In this document: positions 23,959-33,019 of the stretch, one piece after another
Position numbering within the stretch: the first letter of the stretch is position 1
Layout: each line of letters begins with the position of its first letter
From: Paludibacteraceae bacterium
Lineage (GTDB): Bacteria; Bacteroidota; Bacteroidia; Bacteroidales; Paludibacteraceae
DNA: 35,448 nucleotides
Reading direction: 5' to 3'
NCBI GenBank assembly: GCA_016280845.1
Contig: JAEEHO010000138.1
Location: 1 to 35,448, forward strand
The notes under the pieces: generated by a model
Told to the model about the DNA's origin: nothing
The model's database searches: none
Seen by the model: the letters and a program-made list of their open reading frames with translations, nothing else
Position numbers and translations under genes: made by a program

Positions 23959-26091
23959 ATGAAAAAAGTATTGTATCTTTTCGTTGCTATGCTGGTGGCG
24001 TTGGCAGCGAATGCAAAAGTGATCAATATCAACTCAGATACAAAAGATGCGCTACGTGTCGCAGTGGCAGGCGCGGTAACCGGAGATGTTATCGTTATGG
24101 CAGAAGGCACATATGTAGAGTCCAATAGTGATTACATCGCTTTCACCGGTAAGAATGTAACGGTAATGGCAGAAAAAGGCGCCGAAGTAATTGTGGTTCC
24201 ACAAGTACCTATTCGTTTGAAGACAGGTGCACGCGCTGAGTTTATTAACATCAAGTTCGATTGCGGCCATCTAAGCGACAAGGCTTCTTATTCCGAGATT
24301 ATTGTTCCGGCAGATGGTACAGCAGACAAAAAAGTGATTTTGGAAGGCTGCGAATTCTATGGTTGGAAACAGAAAAGCAATGCTATTATTCACACCAGAA
24401 CCGACAGACAATTGGACTCGATCGTCATCAACAACTGCTATTTCCATGACAATCTTTACAATTGTATTAGCTTAAAATATGCAAGTGTTGTCGGAGTAAG
24501 TATTACTAACAGTACGTTCGCCAATATCACTACCGATGCTTCAGGTCCGGATGCTGGTACTATTGATATCCGCGCAACAACCGGTCCGGTTCGCATTGAC
24601 CACTGCACTTTCTACAATGCACAAGCTAAGAATACTGATTACGGAGCAATTGGTAAGATCATGACAAATGATGCTATTGTTTCCAACTGTGTCTTCGCTA
24701 TGCCGAAAGACACTGCGGGTATAAGAACCATCAGCATGGTCGGAGGTAGTGCAAACAACTGCCTCGTATATAACTACCAAGACAAAGAGGGTTACGGAAT
24801 TGCCAGCACGGTTACCGTTGACTCCGCAAGCTTTATTCTCGGCAAAGACCCGCTCTTTGTGGATGCTGCTAACGGGGACCTGCGTATCAGTGCCGGTTCA
24901 CCGGTACTGGGTGCAGGAACAGGAGGTTCAGACCTCGGAGACCCGCGTTGGATTCCGCAAATCAACTATTACCTCATCGGTAATATGAACAATTGGGAAC
25001 TGAATGCAAACTATATCTTGGAACAAAATCCGGAGAACGATGCAGAATACACCATTCCTATGATGATGCTCCTCGGTGATGAGTTCAAGATTACCAAGTC
25101 CGATGGAATCACTATCAATGAAGCAAACAGTTATCCAAGCGGTGTCGATAAGAAATATCAGGTTACAGCTTCGGGTGAATATACCGTTCGCTTCCGTCCG
25201 GACGGACAAGGCGGCGAAGGCTGGTTGGATGGATATCTCTATGCACAGCCTGCAGACTTAGGCCCATGGGAAGCTTGGTTCGGAAATGCCGTTGTACAAG
25301 AGAAGAGTTCTTATCTCATCTATGACTCTGCTGTCAACAAGATTACTGCACATATTCGTTCTGACAAGAACACCAAGGCTAAGATCAAATATCACGGTAT
25401 TGCTGCCGAAGCTGGCAAATGCTACCGCATTGCATTCAAGATGAAGGCTAACCGTGAGCTCAATGGCATCACCCTCATATGGCAGGAAGACAATACGGAA
25501 CCCGCTATTAACGAGAATCGAGCAATAGGCTTGAACGAGGACGAAGAATTTATCTACGAAGAGATAGTTTCCGGCGCTGCAGGAAACGGTATTCTTCTGT
25601 TCGACTTCGGAGTAGTCAGCAAGGGTGTTATTATTGAGATCTACGATGTTGCTATTGAAGAAGTAGAATGTCCGGCTCCTCCTACATACTACCTCGTTGG
25701 TTCAATGACCGATTGGGCTGCACAAGAGGAATACAAGTTTACAGCAAGCGAATCGGTAGAAGGTGAATATATCCTGAATACTACTCTGGAGGCTGGCTGC
25801 GCTATCAAGGTTGTAGGTATATCTGAGATCAAAGAGACCTGGTATCCTGGAGGCTTTGACAGCGAGTACGTAGTGGATGCTTCACATGCAGGAGAAACCA
25901 CTGTTTACTTCCGTCCGGCAGGTAACCCGGAATGGGCTGCATTTGGTGGCTACTTCTATATGGATGCAAAACAGGGTATCGACCATGTTGAGGCAACCGC
26001 AGAGCAAGAGAAGTTCATTCGTGACGGTCAGATGTATATACTGATTGACGGTCAGGTATATAATACTCTCGGACAGAGAGTTGCCCAATAG
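23959..26091 (+). CDS. Secreted beta-helix protein with SusE-like and CBM-like domains
   Basis: This 710-aa protein has a signal peptide ending near ANAK (residues 17-20). Residues about 20-325 are a chondroitinase-B-like (DUF4957/DUF5123-type) right-handed beta-helix with INNCYFHDN and IDHCTFYNA turns, closing with DLGDPRW. Residues 335-433 (YYLIGNMNNW ... VRFRPDGQG) and 576-672 (YYLVGSMTDW ... VYFRPAGNP) resemble SusE/SusF starch-binding-like beta-sandwich domains. Between them (about 435-570) is a galactose-binding-like CBM region (GKCYRIAFKMKANRELNG). Residues 684-710 are the short tail (KFIRDGQMYI ... YNTLGQRV). There is no phosphoesterase. It might be a lyase or a glycan-binding protein; I cannot confirm PL6 catalytic residues. 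It appears to end the long transcription unit, with a hairpin 24 bp downstream. Confidence 0.78.
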   Translation: MKKVLYLFVAMLVALAANAKVININSDTKDALRVAVAGAVTGDVIVMAEGTYVESNSDYIAFTGKNVTVMAEKGAEVIVVPQVPIRLKTGARAEFINIKFDCGHLSDKASYSEIIVPADGTADKKVILEGCEFYGWKQKSNAIIHTRTDRQLDSIVINNCYFHDNLYNCISLKYASVVGVSITNSTFANITTDASGPDAGTIDIRATTGPVRIDHCTFYNAQAKNTDYGAIGKIMTNDAIVSNCVFAMPKDTAGIRTISMVGGSANNCLVYNYQDKEGYGIASTVTVDSASFILGKDPLFVDAANGDLRISAGSPVLGAGTGGSDLGDPRWIPQINYYLIGNMNNWELNANYILEQNPENDAEYTIPMMMLLGDEFKITKSDGITINEANSYPSGVDKKYQVTASGEYTVRFRPDGQGGEGWLDGYLYAQPADLGPWEAWFGNAVVQEKSSYLIYDSAVNKITAHIRSDKNTKAKIKYHGIAAEAGKCYRIAFKMKANRELNGITLIWQEDNTEPAINENRAIGLNEDEEFIYEEIVSGAAGNGILLFDFGVVSKGVIIEIYDVAIEEVECPAPPTYYLVGSMTDWAAQEEYKFTASESVEGEYILNTTLEAGCAIKVVGISEIKETWYPGGFDSEYVVDASHAGETTVYFRPAGNPEWAAFGGYFYMDAKQGIDHVEATAEQEKFIRDGQMYILIDGQVYNTLGQRVAQ

Positions 26092-26114
26092 TGGAACACT
26101 CATATGTGACATTT

Positions 26115-26158
26115 TTGTTCGCTGTGTCCGTCTCTCAAAAGGCGGGTGCAGCGAACAA
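26115..26158 (+). terminator. Stem-loop after the 23959 gene (repeated family)
   Basis: TTGTTCGCTG (26115-26124) pairs perfectly with CAGCGAACAA (26149-26158), and TGTCCG/CGGGTG extend the stem with G-U pairs. No U-tract follows. A related hairpin with the same GTTCGCTGT arm lies at 33020-33059, at a similar distance after another stop codon. Probable terminator or mRNA 3'-end stabiliser. Confidence 0.6.
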
Positions 26159-26204
26159 TATGTTCTCAAATTATTTAATATAAAAACAACCAATTAAAGT
26201 GCTT

Positions 26205-29200
26205 ATGAGAAAAATCGTACTGATTTTAACTATTTGTGCATCGACGCTGAATGCGCTTGCAACTACTTATTACGTCAAACCTGACGGAAACAACAACAAC
26301 GATGGTAAAAGCTGGAGCAAAGCCAAAAAGACTATTAGCGGTGCTCTCGGGTCTGCAACAGTGGGAGATGAAATTCATGTAGCTCAAGGTACCTATAACG
26401 AGCAATTGAGTTTGGCAGATGGCGTTGCTATTAAGGGAGGTTACAACACTTCCGATGAGAGGAATATTGATAAGTACCAAACTATCATTGATGGTACCGG
26501 CATTGCTTCTACATCGTATCTTATAGTTCGGTATTTGCCGAAAAACGCAACTTATGTAACGAATCCTATACTGCTTGAAGGTTTAGTCATTCAGAACTCG
26601 AATAGCAGTGCATGGGGAACGGGAACTCTATTCCTTCGTGGAAATATGACCGTCAACCGTTGCCATTTTCGTAATTGCAAGAGCACCAACACCGATCCGG
26701 GCGCCGGAGCTATTTATATAGAGAATGATGATGCACCCAATGCTGCTATTGTAAGCAATTGTATTTTTGAATTGTGCGAAGGCTACAAGAGTGCTGCTAT
26801 ATATAATAACCATGCAAATGGTACAATTGAGAATTGTATATTCCGAGGTTGCACAGGAACTTACGCAGTTGTGCGTAACTATAAAGCAGGAGGCATCGTC
26901 CGCAACTGTTTGTTTCACAACAACACTATCATCGAATCCAGTGCAAAAGGAGCTGTTGAGAACAACGGTTTGATGATTAACTGCACCGTATGTAACAACT
27001 TTTCTACAGGATACGCCGGAGTAACCACTAATTCCGGAGGTAAAACCTATAACTGTGTATTCTGGGGTAACAAAGCTGCAGATGGTTTCACTTCGGCGGT
27101 CAACTATATATCCAGCAGTAGCTCGTCGAGCCACAACGTAGCCGACGAGGGAACATCGTCAAGCAAGTTCTTGAGCCTCTCTTTGGCTGCCAACAACTAC
27201 GATGCTGCCGGTCCCAATTTCGGCAACCCGACGGCTTTCGTTGGTGCACCGACCACTGACGCAGAAAAAACGGCTATGCAGAATGCCGATTTCTCGCTGA
27301 CCGCTGCTTCGACAGCGCTGCTGAACAAAGGGACGAGCACTAACGCACCGTCCACCGATATCAACGGCACTGCACGTCCTAAAGAAAACGGCTATGATAT
27401 CGGTTGCTATGAATACGATCCGAACGCTGCAAGCGTTGCGCTACAAGGAATACAGATTATGCAAGATACCCTCTATGTATCAATAGGAGCATCGGGTGCT
27501 TTTACCGTAATCTATACTCCGGGCAATGCGACCAACAAGCAACTGAATTGGACCATTGACGATACGTCTATTGCTACCATCAACGGAGGTCTCGTTACCG
27601 GCGTTACGGTTGGTAAGACCAAAGCACATGCAACTTCTGTTGATGGAGGATTCACTGATGAAGCAGTTGTAGTAATCCGTCCGAAAGCTTATCCGCATGA
27701 AGTGTTGGACGCTGATGCCAACTACCACATCGAAGATTATACGGTGCCTACGTTCATCGAGTTCCTTGTAGCAAAAGAGAATGCACGTATCGACAGTTTC
27801 ACTTGCAAGGACATGAGTATCATCACTGAGAAACTGGCTATCTTTGCAGAGAAAAAAGCTAACCTGAAGAGCAAATATGAGCCGTACAATATGATTGCCA
27901 ACTTCAATGGTGATCCTAAGACCCATATGGCTTTCTGCTGGTTTACCAACGGTGGTGTCACCAACGGTAAGGTTCAGTTGGTAGCAAAGGCTAACGCCAA
28001 GGCTACGGATTTCTCCGGTTCGAATGTTATTGAGGTTAACGCTACGGCTACTACCACTAACCCACTCCACTATACGCCTATTCAGCCGACCGAGAGTGAG
28101 AAGTATGATATCTGTACTGCAGCAGGACTTCCGCGTGACCAGTACTTCACTTATGTCAGCCACAAGGCGCTGGCCGAGAACCTGACTCCGGGAACAACGT
28201 ACAGCTGGCGTGTAGGCTACAGCGGCCACTGGAGCGAGATAGGTCAATTCAAGACGAAAGACGCTAACCAAGGCGATTTCTCGTTCATCTATATGTCGGA
28301 CAGCCATATTCAAGACTACGAATATATTGAGCAGGCACGTCAGTGTTCAGAGGCTGCCGTTAAGAACGAGAATAACGTCAGCTTCTGCGTCTTCCCGGGT
28401 GACTTTGTAGATACCGGTGGAGAGACCAACTCGGAATGGCAGTGGGAGCGTTGGTTCGAAGAATCGACCAAACCGGTTATTATGAAGATGCCGCTTGTGG
28501 TAACCGACGGTAACCACGATGACAGCAAATTGGACAACTACGACTACCACTTCAATACCGACTGGGGTTTCTACAACGGCGCACAAACCAAACCGCAGTT
28601 CAAAGGAATCACCTACAGTTTCGTCTATGGCGATGTACTATTCCTGGTTTACTCGCTGCAAGACTGGTGGCGTGCCAAGGGTAGTAGCGACAAGAACATG
28701 GTCTCCAGTTATATCACTACCGATATCCGTAATTGGTTCCTGGATCAAGTTGCTGCTTATCCGAACACCAAGTATCGCGTAACACTTGCCCACAAAACGA
28801 TCTTCTCCGGTGCCGGTCACCACGTAGATGACGAGACTCCACTGTTGCGCGAATTGATGTTGCCTATCCTGAAAGAATGCCAAATTGACTTGGCTATCCA
28901 AGGTCACGACCACTGCTACGAAATCATCGGCCCGGTTAATCCGGACACGCGTACCGTTGTAAGCGGTGCTGTCAGCGGTGTTCAGACTGTTTCTACAGGT
29001 GGAAAAAACGAGAATATGACAGGTAAAGCCGGGGGTACATTTACCACAGACGAAGGTACCGTTTATTTCGTAGGTGCTACTTGCGGTCGCAAACGCTACT
29101 CTCCTCGCACCCGCGCTAAGTTGGAAGAAGAATATACTACCGACGCAAGCATATTGTTCGATGGCAAGCACCATAACGTGAATAACTACTTCGATCTCTT

Positions 29201-29483
29201 CACCAGTATGTTCGGTCAACCGGGCGCACCGAGCTACAGCCGTTTCAATGTATCGAGCAACGGTATCGAAATCAAGTCGTACAAGACAGACGAATACGGT
29301 AACTCGACACTCTATAACACTGTCAATATTGTAAACAGCAAGCAACCGTCCGTGACCACCGGACTGGAAAATGCAGCGACAGACAGAGAGTTCCGCGGGG
29401 GTGAGAAATTCATCCGTGACGGACAACTATATATCCGCATTGACGGCGAGACATACAATGTCTTCGGTCAGAAAGTAGATTGA
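26205..29483 (+). CDS. Secreted beta-helix / Ig-like / metallophosphoesterase (array member 6)
   Basis: The protein is 1092 aa from ATG 26205; a GTG at 26199 is in frame but two codons earlier and less likely. The signal peptide ends near NALA (residue 19). Domains: beta-helix (about 20-405; YYVKPDGNNNNDGKSW), Big_2 (about 411-490; LNWTIDDTSIATIN), linker, purple-acid-phosphatase-like domain with an extra segment YDICTAAGLPR (near 28105-28140), and phosphoesterase with Asp699/His701, Asp733, Asn770/His771, His863, His901/His903. The tail is KFIRDGQLYIRIDG then YNVFGQKVD. The extra segment is shared with member 7 only, placing these two in a separate branch. Its enzyme half shares long exact DNA tracts with member 7 (28266-28306, 28531-28576). 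Confidence 0.87.
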   Translation: MRKIVLILTICASTLNALATTYYVKPDGNNNNDGKSWSKAKKTISGALGSATVGDEIHVAQGTYNEQLSLADGVAIKGGYNTSDERNIDKYQTIIDGTGIASTSYLIVRYLPKNATYVTNPILLEGLVIQNSNSSAWGTGTLFLRGNMTVNRCHFRNCKSTNTDPGAGAIYIENDDAPNAAIVSNCIFELCEGYKSAAIYNNHANGTIENCIFRGCTGTYAVVRNYKAGGIVRNCLFHNNTIIESSAKGAVENNGLMINCTVCNNFSTGYAGVTTNSGGKTYNCVFWGNKAADGFTSAVNYISSSSSSSHNVADEGTSSSKFLSLSLAANNYDAAGPNFGNPTAFVGAPTTDAEKTAMQNADFSLTAASTALLNKGTSTNAPSTDINGTARPKENGYDIGCYEYDPNAASVALQGIQIMQDTLYVSIGASGAFTVIYTPGNATNKQLNWTIDDTSIATINGGLVTGVTVGKTKAHATSVDGGFTDEAVVVIRPKAYPHEVLDADANYHIEDYTVPTFIEFLVAKENARIDSFTCKDMSIITEKLAIFAEKKANLKSKYEPYNMIANFNGDPKTHMAFCWFTNGGVTNGKVQLVAKANAKATDFSGSNVIEVNATATTTNPLHYTPIQPTESEKYDICTAAGLPRDQYFTYVSHKALAENLTPGTTYSWRVGYSGHWSEIGQFKTKDANQGDFSFIYMSDSHIQDYEYIEQARQCSEAAVKNENNVSFCVFPGDFVDTGGETNSEWQWERWFEESTKPVIMKMPLVVTDGNHDDSKLDNYDYHFNTDWGFYNGAQTKPQFKGITYSFVYGDVLFLVYSLQDWWRAKGSSDKNMVSSYITTDIRNWFLDQVAAYPNTKYRVTLAHKTIFSGAGHHVDDETPLLRELMLPILKECQIDLAIQGHDHCYEIIGPVNPDTRTVVSGAVSGVQTVSTGGKNENMTGKAGGTFTTDEGTVYFVGATCGRKRYSPRTRAKLEEEYTTDASILFDGKHHNVNNYFDLFTSMFGQPGAPSYSRFNVSSNGIEIKSYKTDEYGNSTLYNTVNIVNSKQPSVTTGLENAATDREFRGGEKFIRDGQLYIRIDGETYNVFGQKVD
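28531..28576 (+). repeat. 46-bp tract identical to 32036-32081
   Basis: The tract encodes part of the phosphoesterase domain after GNHDD and is identical base for base to 32036-32081 in the next paralogue, including silent positions. A second identical tract of 41 bp is 28266-28306 versus 31771-31811. It indicates recent duplication or gene conversion. Confidence 0.75.
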
Positions 29484-29489
29484 TAATAA

Positions 29490-29531
29490 CGGGCACTCCC
29501 AAACTCTTCCTAACGATTGAGGGAGTGCCCG
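29490..29531 (+). terminator. Stem-loop terminator after array member 6
   Basis: CGGGCACTCCC (29490-29500) and GGGAGTGCCCG (29521-29531) form a perfect 11-bp, GC-rich stem with a 20-nt loop, 7 bp after the stop codon. No long U-tract follows. Confidence 0.7.
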
Positions 29532-29566
29532 TCTATTACTAAACACACACTAAAAAACAATAAGCA

Positions 29567-29671
29567 ATGAAAACTCATTTAGCCTTATTATTCGCTTATT
29601 ATCCGCAACGGCAATAATATATCCGCATAGACGGCAAGACGTACAACGCGCTTGGCGAGATTGTGGAATAA
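29567..29671 (+). pseudogene. Deletion-scar pseudogene: signal-peptide start joined to the conserved C-terminal tail
   Basis: ATG 29567 opens MKTHLALLFAYY, a signal-peptide-like start. The same frame meets TAA at 29615 and then reads YIRIDGKTYNALGEIVE followed by TAA at 29669-29671. That is the conserved C-terminal tail of this protein set (compare YIRIDGKTYDVLG on array member 7). Just before, ATCCGCAACGGC reads IRNG in another frame, as expected for IRNGQIYIRIDG after a small deletion. The simplest reading is that a whole secreted-protein gene once stood between members 6 and 7 and lost nearly all of its body by deletion, leaving both ends. It is too short and broken to code for a working protein. 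Confidence 0.75.
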
Positions 29672-29715
29672 ACAATATTTTTTTCATTTAATTTTAATTA
29701 CTAATTACAAAAAAC

Positions 29716-32700
29716 ATGAAACGATTGTTTTTATTATTGACGGTCTGCGCATCTGCGTTGTACTCGTCAGCCGGTTATCGTTATGTCAGCCAAACAAGCG
29801 GTGACAACAACAATGATGGACTGTCGTGGGCGACAGCCAAGAAAACTATTACGGCAGGTATCGGTGTAGCCTCGTCAGGCGACAGTGTGCTTGTCGCAGC
29901 CGGCACCTACAATGAGAGTGTCAGCATGGTAGACGGTGTTGCCATTCTTGGAGGTTACAACGCTGCAACCGGCGAGCGCGACATTGACAAATACGAGTCC
30001 ATCGTGGATGGTACAGGTATTAGTTCTAACTTGGTTGTTAAGTACTCACCAAACCCCGAAGTCCGCATTCTTTTTGAGGGTTTTACCGTTCAAAATGCCA
30101 ACAATGCACAATGGGGTTCGCCAACTATCTATCTGCGCGCCAACATAACTATTAACCGCTGTCACATTCGTAATTGCAAAGCGAATGACACAGATACCGG
30201 CGCAGGCGCTGTCTATATTGACACAAAAGCAGAGACTAACCCTCCCGCAATCATCAGCAATTGTCTCATTGAGTTTTGCGAGGGATCGAAGGGTGCAACC
30301 GCTATCTACAACAAGGGCGGTATTATCGAGAACTGTATTATCCGCGGTTGTACAGGCGAACGAAATGTTATCCGCAACTATAACGCAGTCAGCACTGTTC
30401 GCAACTGTCTGATATACAACAACACCATCATCGGAACCGGAAGCCGAGGCGCTATCGAGAACAACAAGGGTCTGGTGGTAAACAATACCGTTTGTAACAA
30501 CTACGCTCCTGACTACGCAGGTATCAAGGGCGACGAGAGCGGCAAGAACTACAACAATATATTCTGGGGCAACAAGTCCGCTGACGGATTTGGAGAGGCA
30601 ACCAACTATATATCGAGTGGCAGTGCGTCGAGCCATAACGTAGCAGACCAGGGTGTTGCCGAGAGCAAGTTCCTGAGTGTCTCGCTGGCAACAAACAATT
30701 TCGCAGCAGACGGTCCGAACTTCAGCAACCCGACTTCGTTTGCCGGTGCGCCGACATCTTACGCAGACACTATCGCTATGCTGAATGCCGACTTCACTCT
30801 GACGGCTGCTTCGACCGCACTGTTGAACAACGGTTTGGCATCCCAAGCACCGGAGACAGACATCAATGGCACAGCACGTCCGATTGGAGAAGGTGTAGAT
30901 ATGGGTTGCTACGAATATAACCCGGGTGCGGCTGCTGTTGCGCTGACAGGAGCAACTATTCTGCAAGATACGATCTGGGTATCCGTGGGCACATCGGGCG
31001 CATTTGCCGTGCTGTTTACTCCGTCTAACGCTACCAACAAGCGCACCAACTGGACCATTGACGATGAGACTATCGCTACCATCAGCAACGGTTTGGTTTC
31101 CGGTGTAAAGGTTGGTACTACCGTAGCACGCATGACTTCGGTGGACGGTAACTTCACCGACACCGCAGTAGTGGTTATCCGTCCTTGGATCTTCCCGAAC
31201 GAAGTGCTGGCTGCCGATACACTCTACAAGATGGGTGAATATACCATTCCGTCATTCATCGAGTTCCTCGTTGCCAAGGAGGAAGCACGTATCGACAGTT
31301 TGACATGCAAGGACCTGAACGTCATCAGCGAAAAACTGGCCGCTATGAATGCTATGATCGGTAAACTCAAAACTAAGGAAGAGCCATACAACCTGATTGC
31401 CAATATCAACGGCGATCCTAAGACGCACATGGCGTTCTGCTGGTTTACCAACGAAGGTATCAAAGAGGGCAAGGTGCAACTTCTGCCGAAGGCTAATGCG
31501 ACCGCAGAAGACTTTGCATCGATAAACGGTGTGATCACCGTTCCGGCAACAGCCACCACTACTGTTCCGTTGCACTACACTCCTATTCAGCCAAGCGAGA
31601 GCCCGAAGTACGATATCTGTACCGCAGCCGGTCTGCCACGTAATACCTATTTCACCTACGAGAGCCACAAGGCTTTGGCAGAGAACCTGACACCTGGTAC
31701 AACCTACAGTTGGCGTGTCGGCTTCGACGGTCACTGGAGCGCTATCGGTCAATTCAAGACACAGGCTGCCAACCAAGGCGATTTCTCGTTCATCTATATG
31801 TCGGACAGCCACATCCAGGATGCAGAGTACATCGAATATGCCAATATGTGTGCAAAGGCGGCAGCCAAGAACGAGAAGGATGTGAATTTCTGCCTCTTCC
31901 CGGGTGACTTTGTAGATACCGGCGATGAGACCAACTCCGAATGGCAATGGGAGCGTTGGTTTGAAGGAGCCATCAATCCTGTGCTGATGAATATGGCAGT
32001 AGTGCCGACGGACGGTAACCACGACGACAGCCCGCTGGACAACTACGACTACCACTTCAATACCGACTGGGGTTTCTACAATGCTGCACAAACCAAGCCG
32101 CAGTTTAAGGGTATCACCTATAGTTTTGTTTACGGTGACGTCCTCTTCCTCGTTTATTCGTTGCAAGACTGGTTCCGTAGCGAACCGGGCGAACATCCGG
32201 AGACATCGATGAAATCAGACTACCTCAAGAACGATGTACGCAACTGGTTCGTACAGCAATGTGCTGCACACCCGAATGTTAAGTACCGTGTGACACTGAG
32301 CCACAAGAATATCTTCTCAGGCGCCGGTCACCACTTGGATTCAGAGACTCCGGTATTGCGTGAAATGATGTTGCCTATTCTGAAGGAATGTGAGATTGAC
32401 CTGGCTATCCAAGGTCACGACCACTGCTACGAAGTGATCGGCCCGATCAACCCGGACACACGTAAGGTGGTAGAAGGAGCAGTAGCAGACGTACAGACTG
32501 TTGCCGTTGAGTCGGAAAAGAATGTTACGGGTAAATCCGGCGGTACGTTTACTACAGATGACGGAACACTCTATTTCATCGGAGCAACCTGTGGTCGCAA
32601 GCGCTATTATCCGCACAACCGCAGCAAACTGGAGAGTGAGTACACCACCAATACCTCCATCTTGTTCGACGACGAGCACCATAACGTAGAAGGTCTGTTT

Positions 32701-32991
32701 GATTTGTTCACCAGTATGTTCGGTCAGCCGGGCGCTCCGAGTTACAGCCGCTTCAATGTGACAAGCGAAGGAATCGAAGTTAAGTCCTACACCACAGACG
32801 AAGAAGGCAACTCTACTCTGTACAACACGATCAATGTGAAACGTACCAAACCGCACACTATTCCGCAGGGTTTCGAAAACGTATCGTCCGAAACCAATGT
32901 TCGCAATGGTGAAAAGTTCATCCGTGACGGAAGGATATACATTCGCATAGACGGTAAGACATATGATGTGCTTGGTCAAGAAGTAAAATAA
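29716..32991 (+). CDS. Secreted beta-helix / Ig-like / metallophosphoesterase (array member 7)
   Basis: This 1091-aa protein has a signal peptide (cleavage near YSSA, residue 19), beta-helix (about 20-400; YRYVSQTSGDNNNDGLSW), Big_2 domain (about 408-487; TNWTIDDETIATIS), linker, purple-acid-phosphatase-like domain with the YDICTAAGLPR segment (near 31610-31650), and phosphoesterase with Asp697/His699, Asp731, Asn768/His769, His863, His901/His903. The tail is KFIRDGRIYIRIDG then YDVLGQEVK, nearly the same as the tail in the pseudogene just upstream. No TAnnTTTG promoter is visible in the 44 bp between the pseudogene and the ATG, so expression may depend on read-through or on a promoter I cannot recognise. 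Confidence 0.87.
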   Translation: MKRLFLLLTVCASALYSSAGYRYVSQTSGDNNNDGLSWATAKKTITAGIGVASSGDSVLVAAGTYNESVSMVDGVAILGGYNAATGERDIDKYESIVDGTGISSNLVVKYSPNPEVRILFEGFTVQNANNAQWGSPTIYLRANITINRCHIRNCKANDTDTGAGAVYIDTKAETNPPAIISNCLIEFCEGSKGATAIYNKGGIIENCIIRGCTGERNVIRNYNAVSTVRNCLIYNNTIIGTGSRGAIENNKGLVVNNTVCNNYAPDYAGIKGDESGKNYNNIFWGNKSADGFGEATNYISSGSASSHNVADQGVAESKFLSVSLATNNFAADGPNFSNPTSFAGAPTSYADTIAMLNADFTLTAASTALLNNGLASQAPETDINGTARPIGEGVDMGCYEYNPGAAAVALTGATILQDTIWVSVGTSGAFAVLFTPSNATNKRTNWTIDDETIATISNGLVSGVKVGTTVARMTSVDGNFTDTAVVVIRPWIFPNEVLAADTLYKMGEYTIPSFIEFLVAKEEARIDSLTCKDLNVISEKLAAMNAMIGKLKTKEEPYNLIANINGDPKTHMAFCWFTNEGIKEGKVQLLPKANATAEDFASINGVITVPATATTTVPLHYTPIQPSESPKYDICTAAGLPRNTYFTYESHKALAENLTPGTTYSWRVGFDGHWSAIGQFKTQAANQGDFSFIYMSDSHIQDAEYIEYANMCAKAAAKNEKDVNFCLFPGDFVDTGDETNSEWQWERWFEGAINPVLMNMAVVPTDGNHDDSPLDNYDYHFNTDWGFYNAAQTKPQFKGITYSFVYGDVLFLVYSLQDWFRSEPGEHPETSMKSDYLKNDVRNWFVQQCAAHPNVKYRVTLSHKNIFSGAGHHLDSETPVLREMMLPILKECEIDLAIQGHDHCYEVIGPINPDTRKVVEGAVADVQTVAVESEKNVTGKSGGTFTTDDGTLYFIGATCGRKRYYPHNRSKLESEYTTNTSILFDDEHHNVEGLFDLFTSMFGQPGAPSYSRFNVTSEGIEVKSYTTDEEGNSTLYNTINVKRTKPHTIPQGFENVSSETNVRNGEKFIRDGRIYIRIDGKTYDVLGQEVK
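32036..32081 (+). repeat. 46-bp tract identical to 28531-28576
   Basis: This is the partner of the tract in array member 6 and lies in the phosphoesterase domain. Flanking bases differ on both sides, so the identity has sharp ends. Confidence 0.75.
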
Positions 32992-33019
32992 TAAAGGCCG
33001 TTGTTCATTATAATCTTTT

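Noticed and set aside
23959-26091. Confident call as PL6 chondroitinase or alginate lyase
   Set aside because: The beta-helix fold is plausible, but I could not identify the catalytic Lys/Arg pair or Ca-binding residues with certainty.
29567-29617. Functional 16-residue peptide gene
   Set aside because: The frame continues past its stop into a recognisable conserved tail, so a broken larger gene explains it better.
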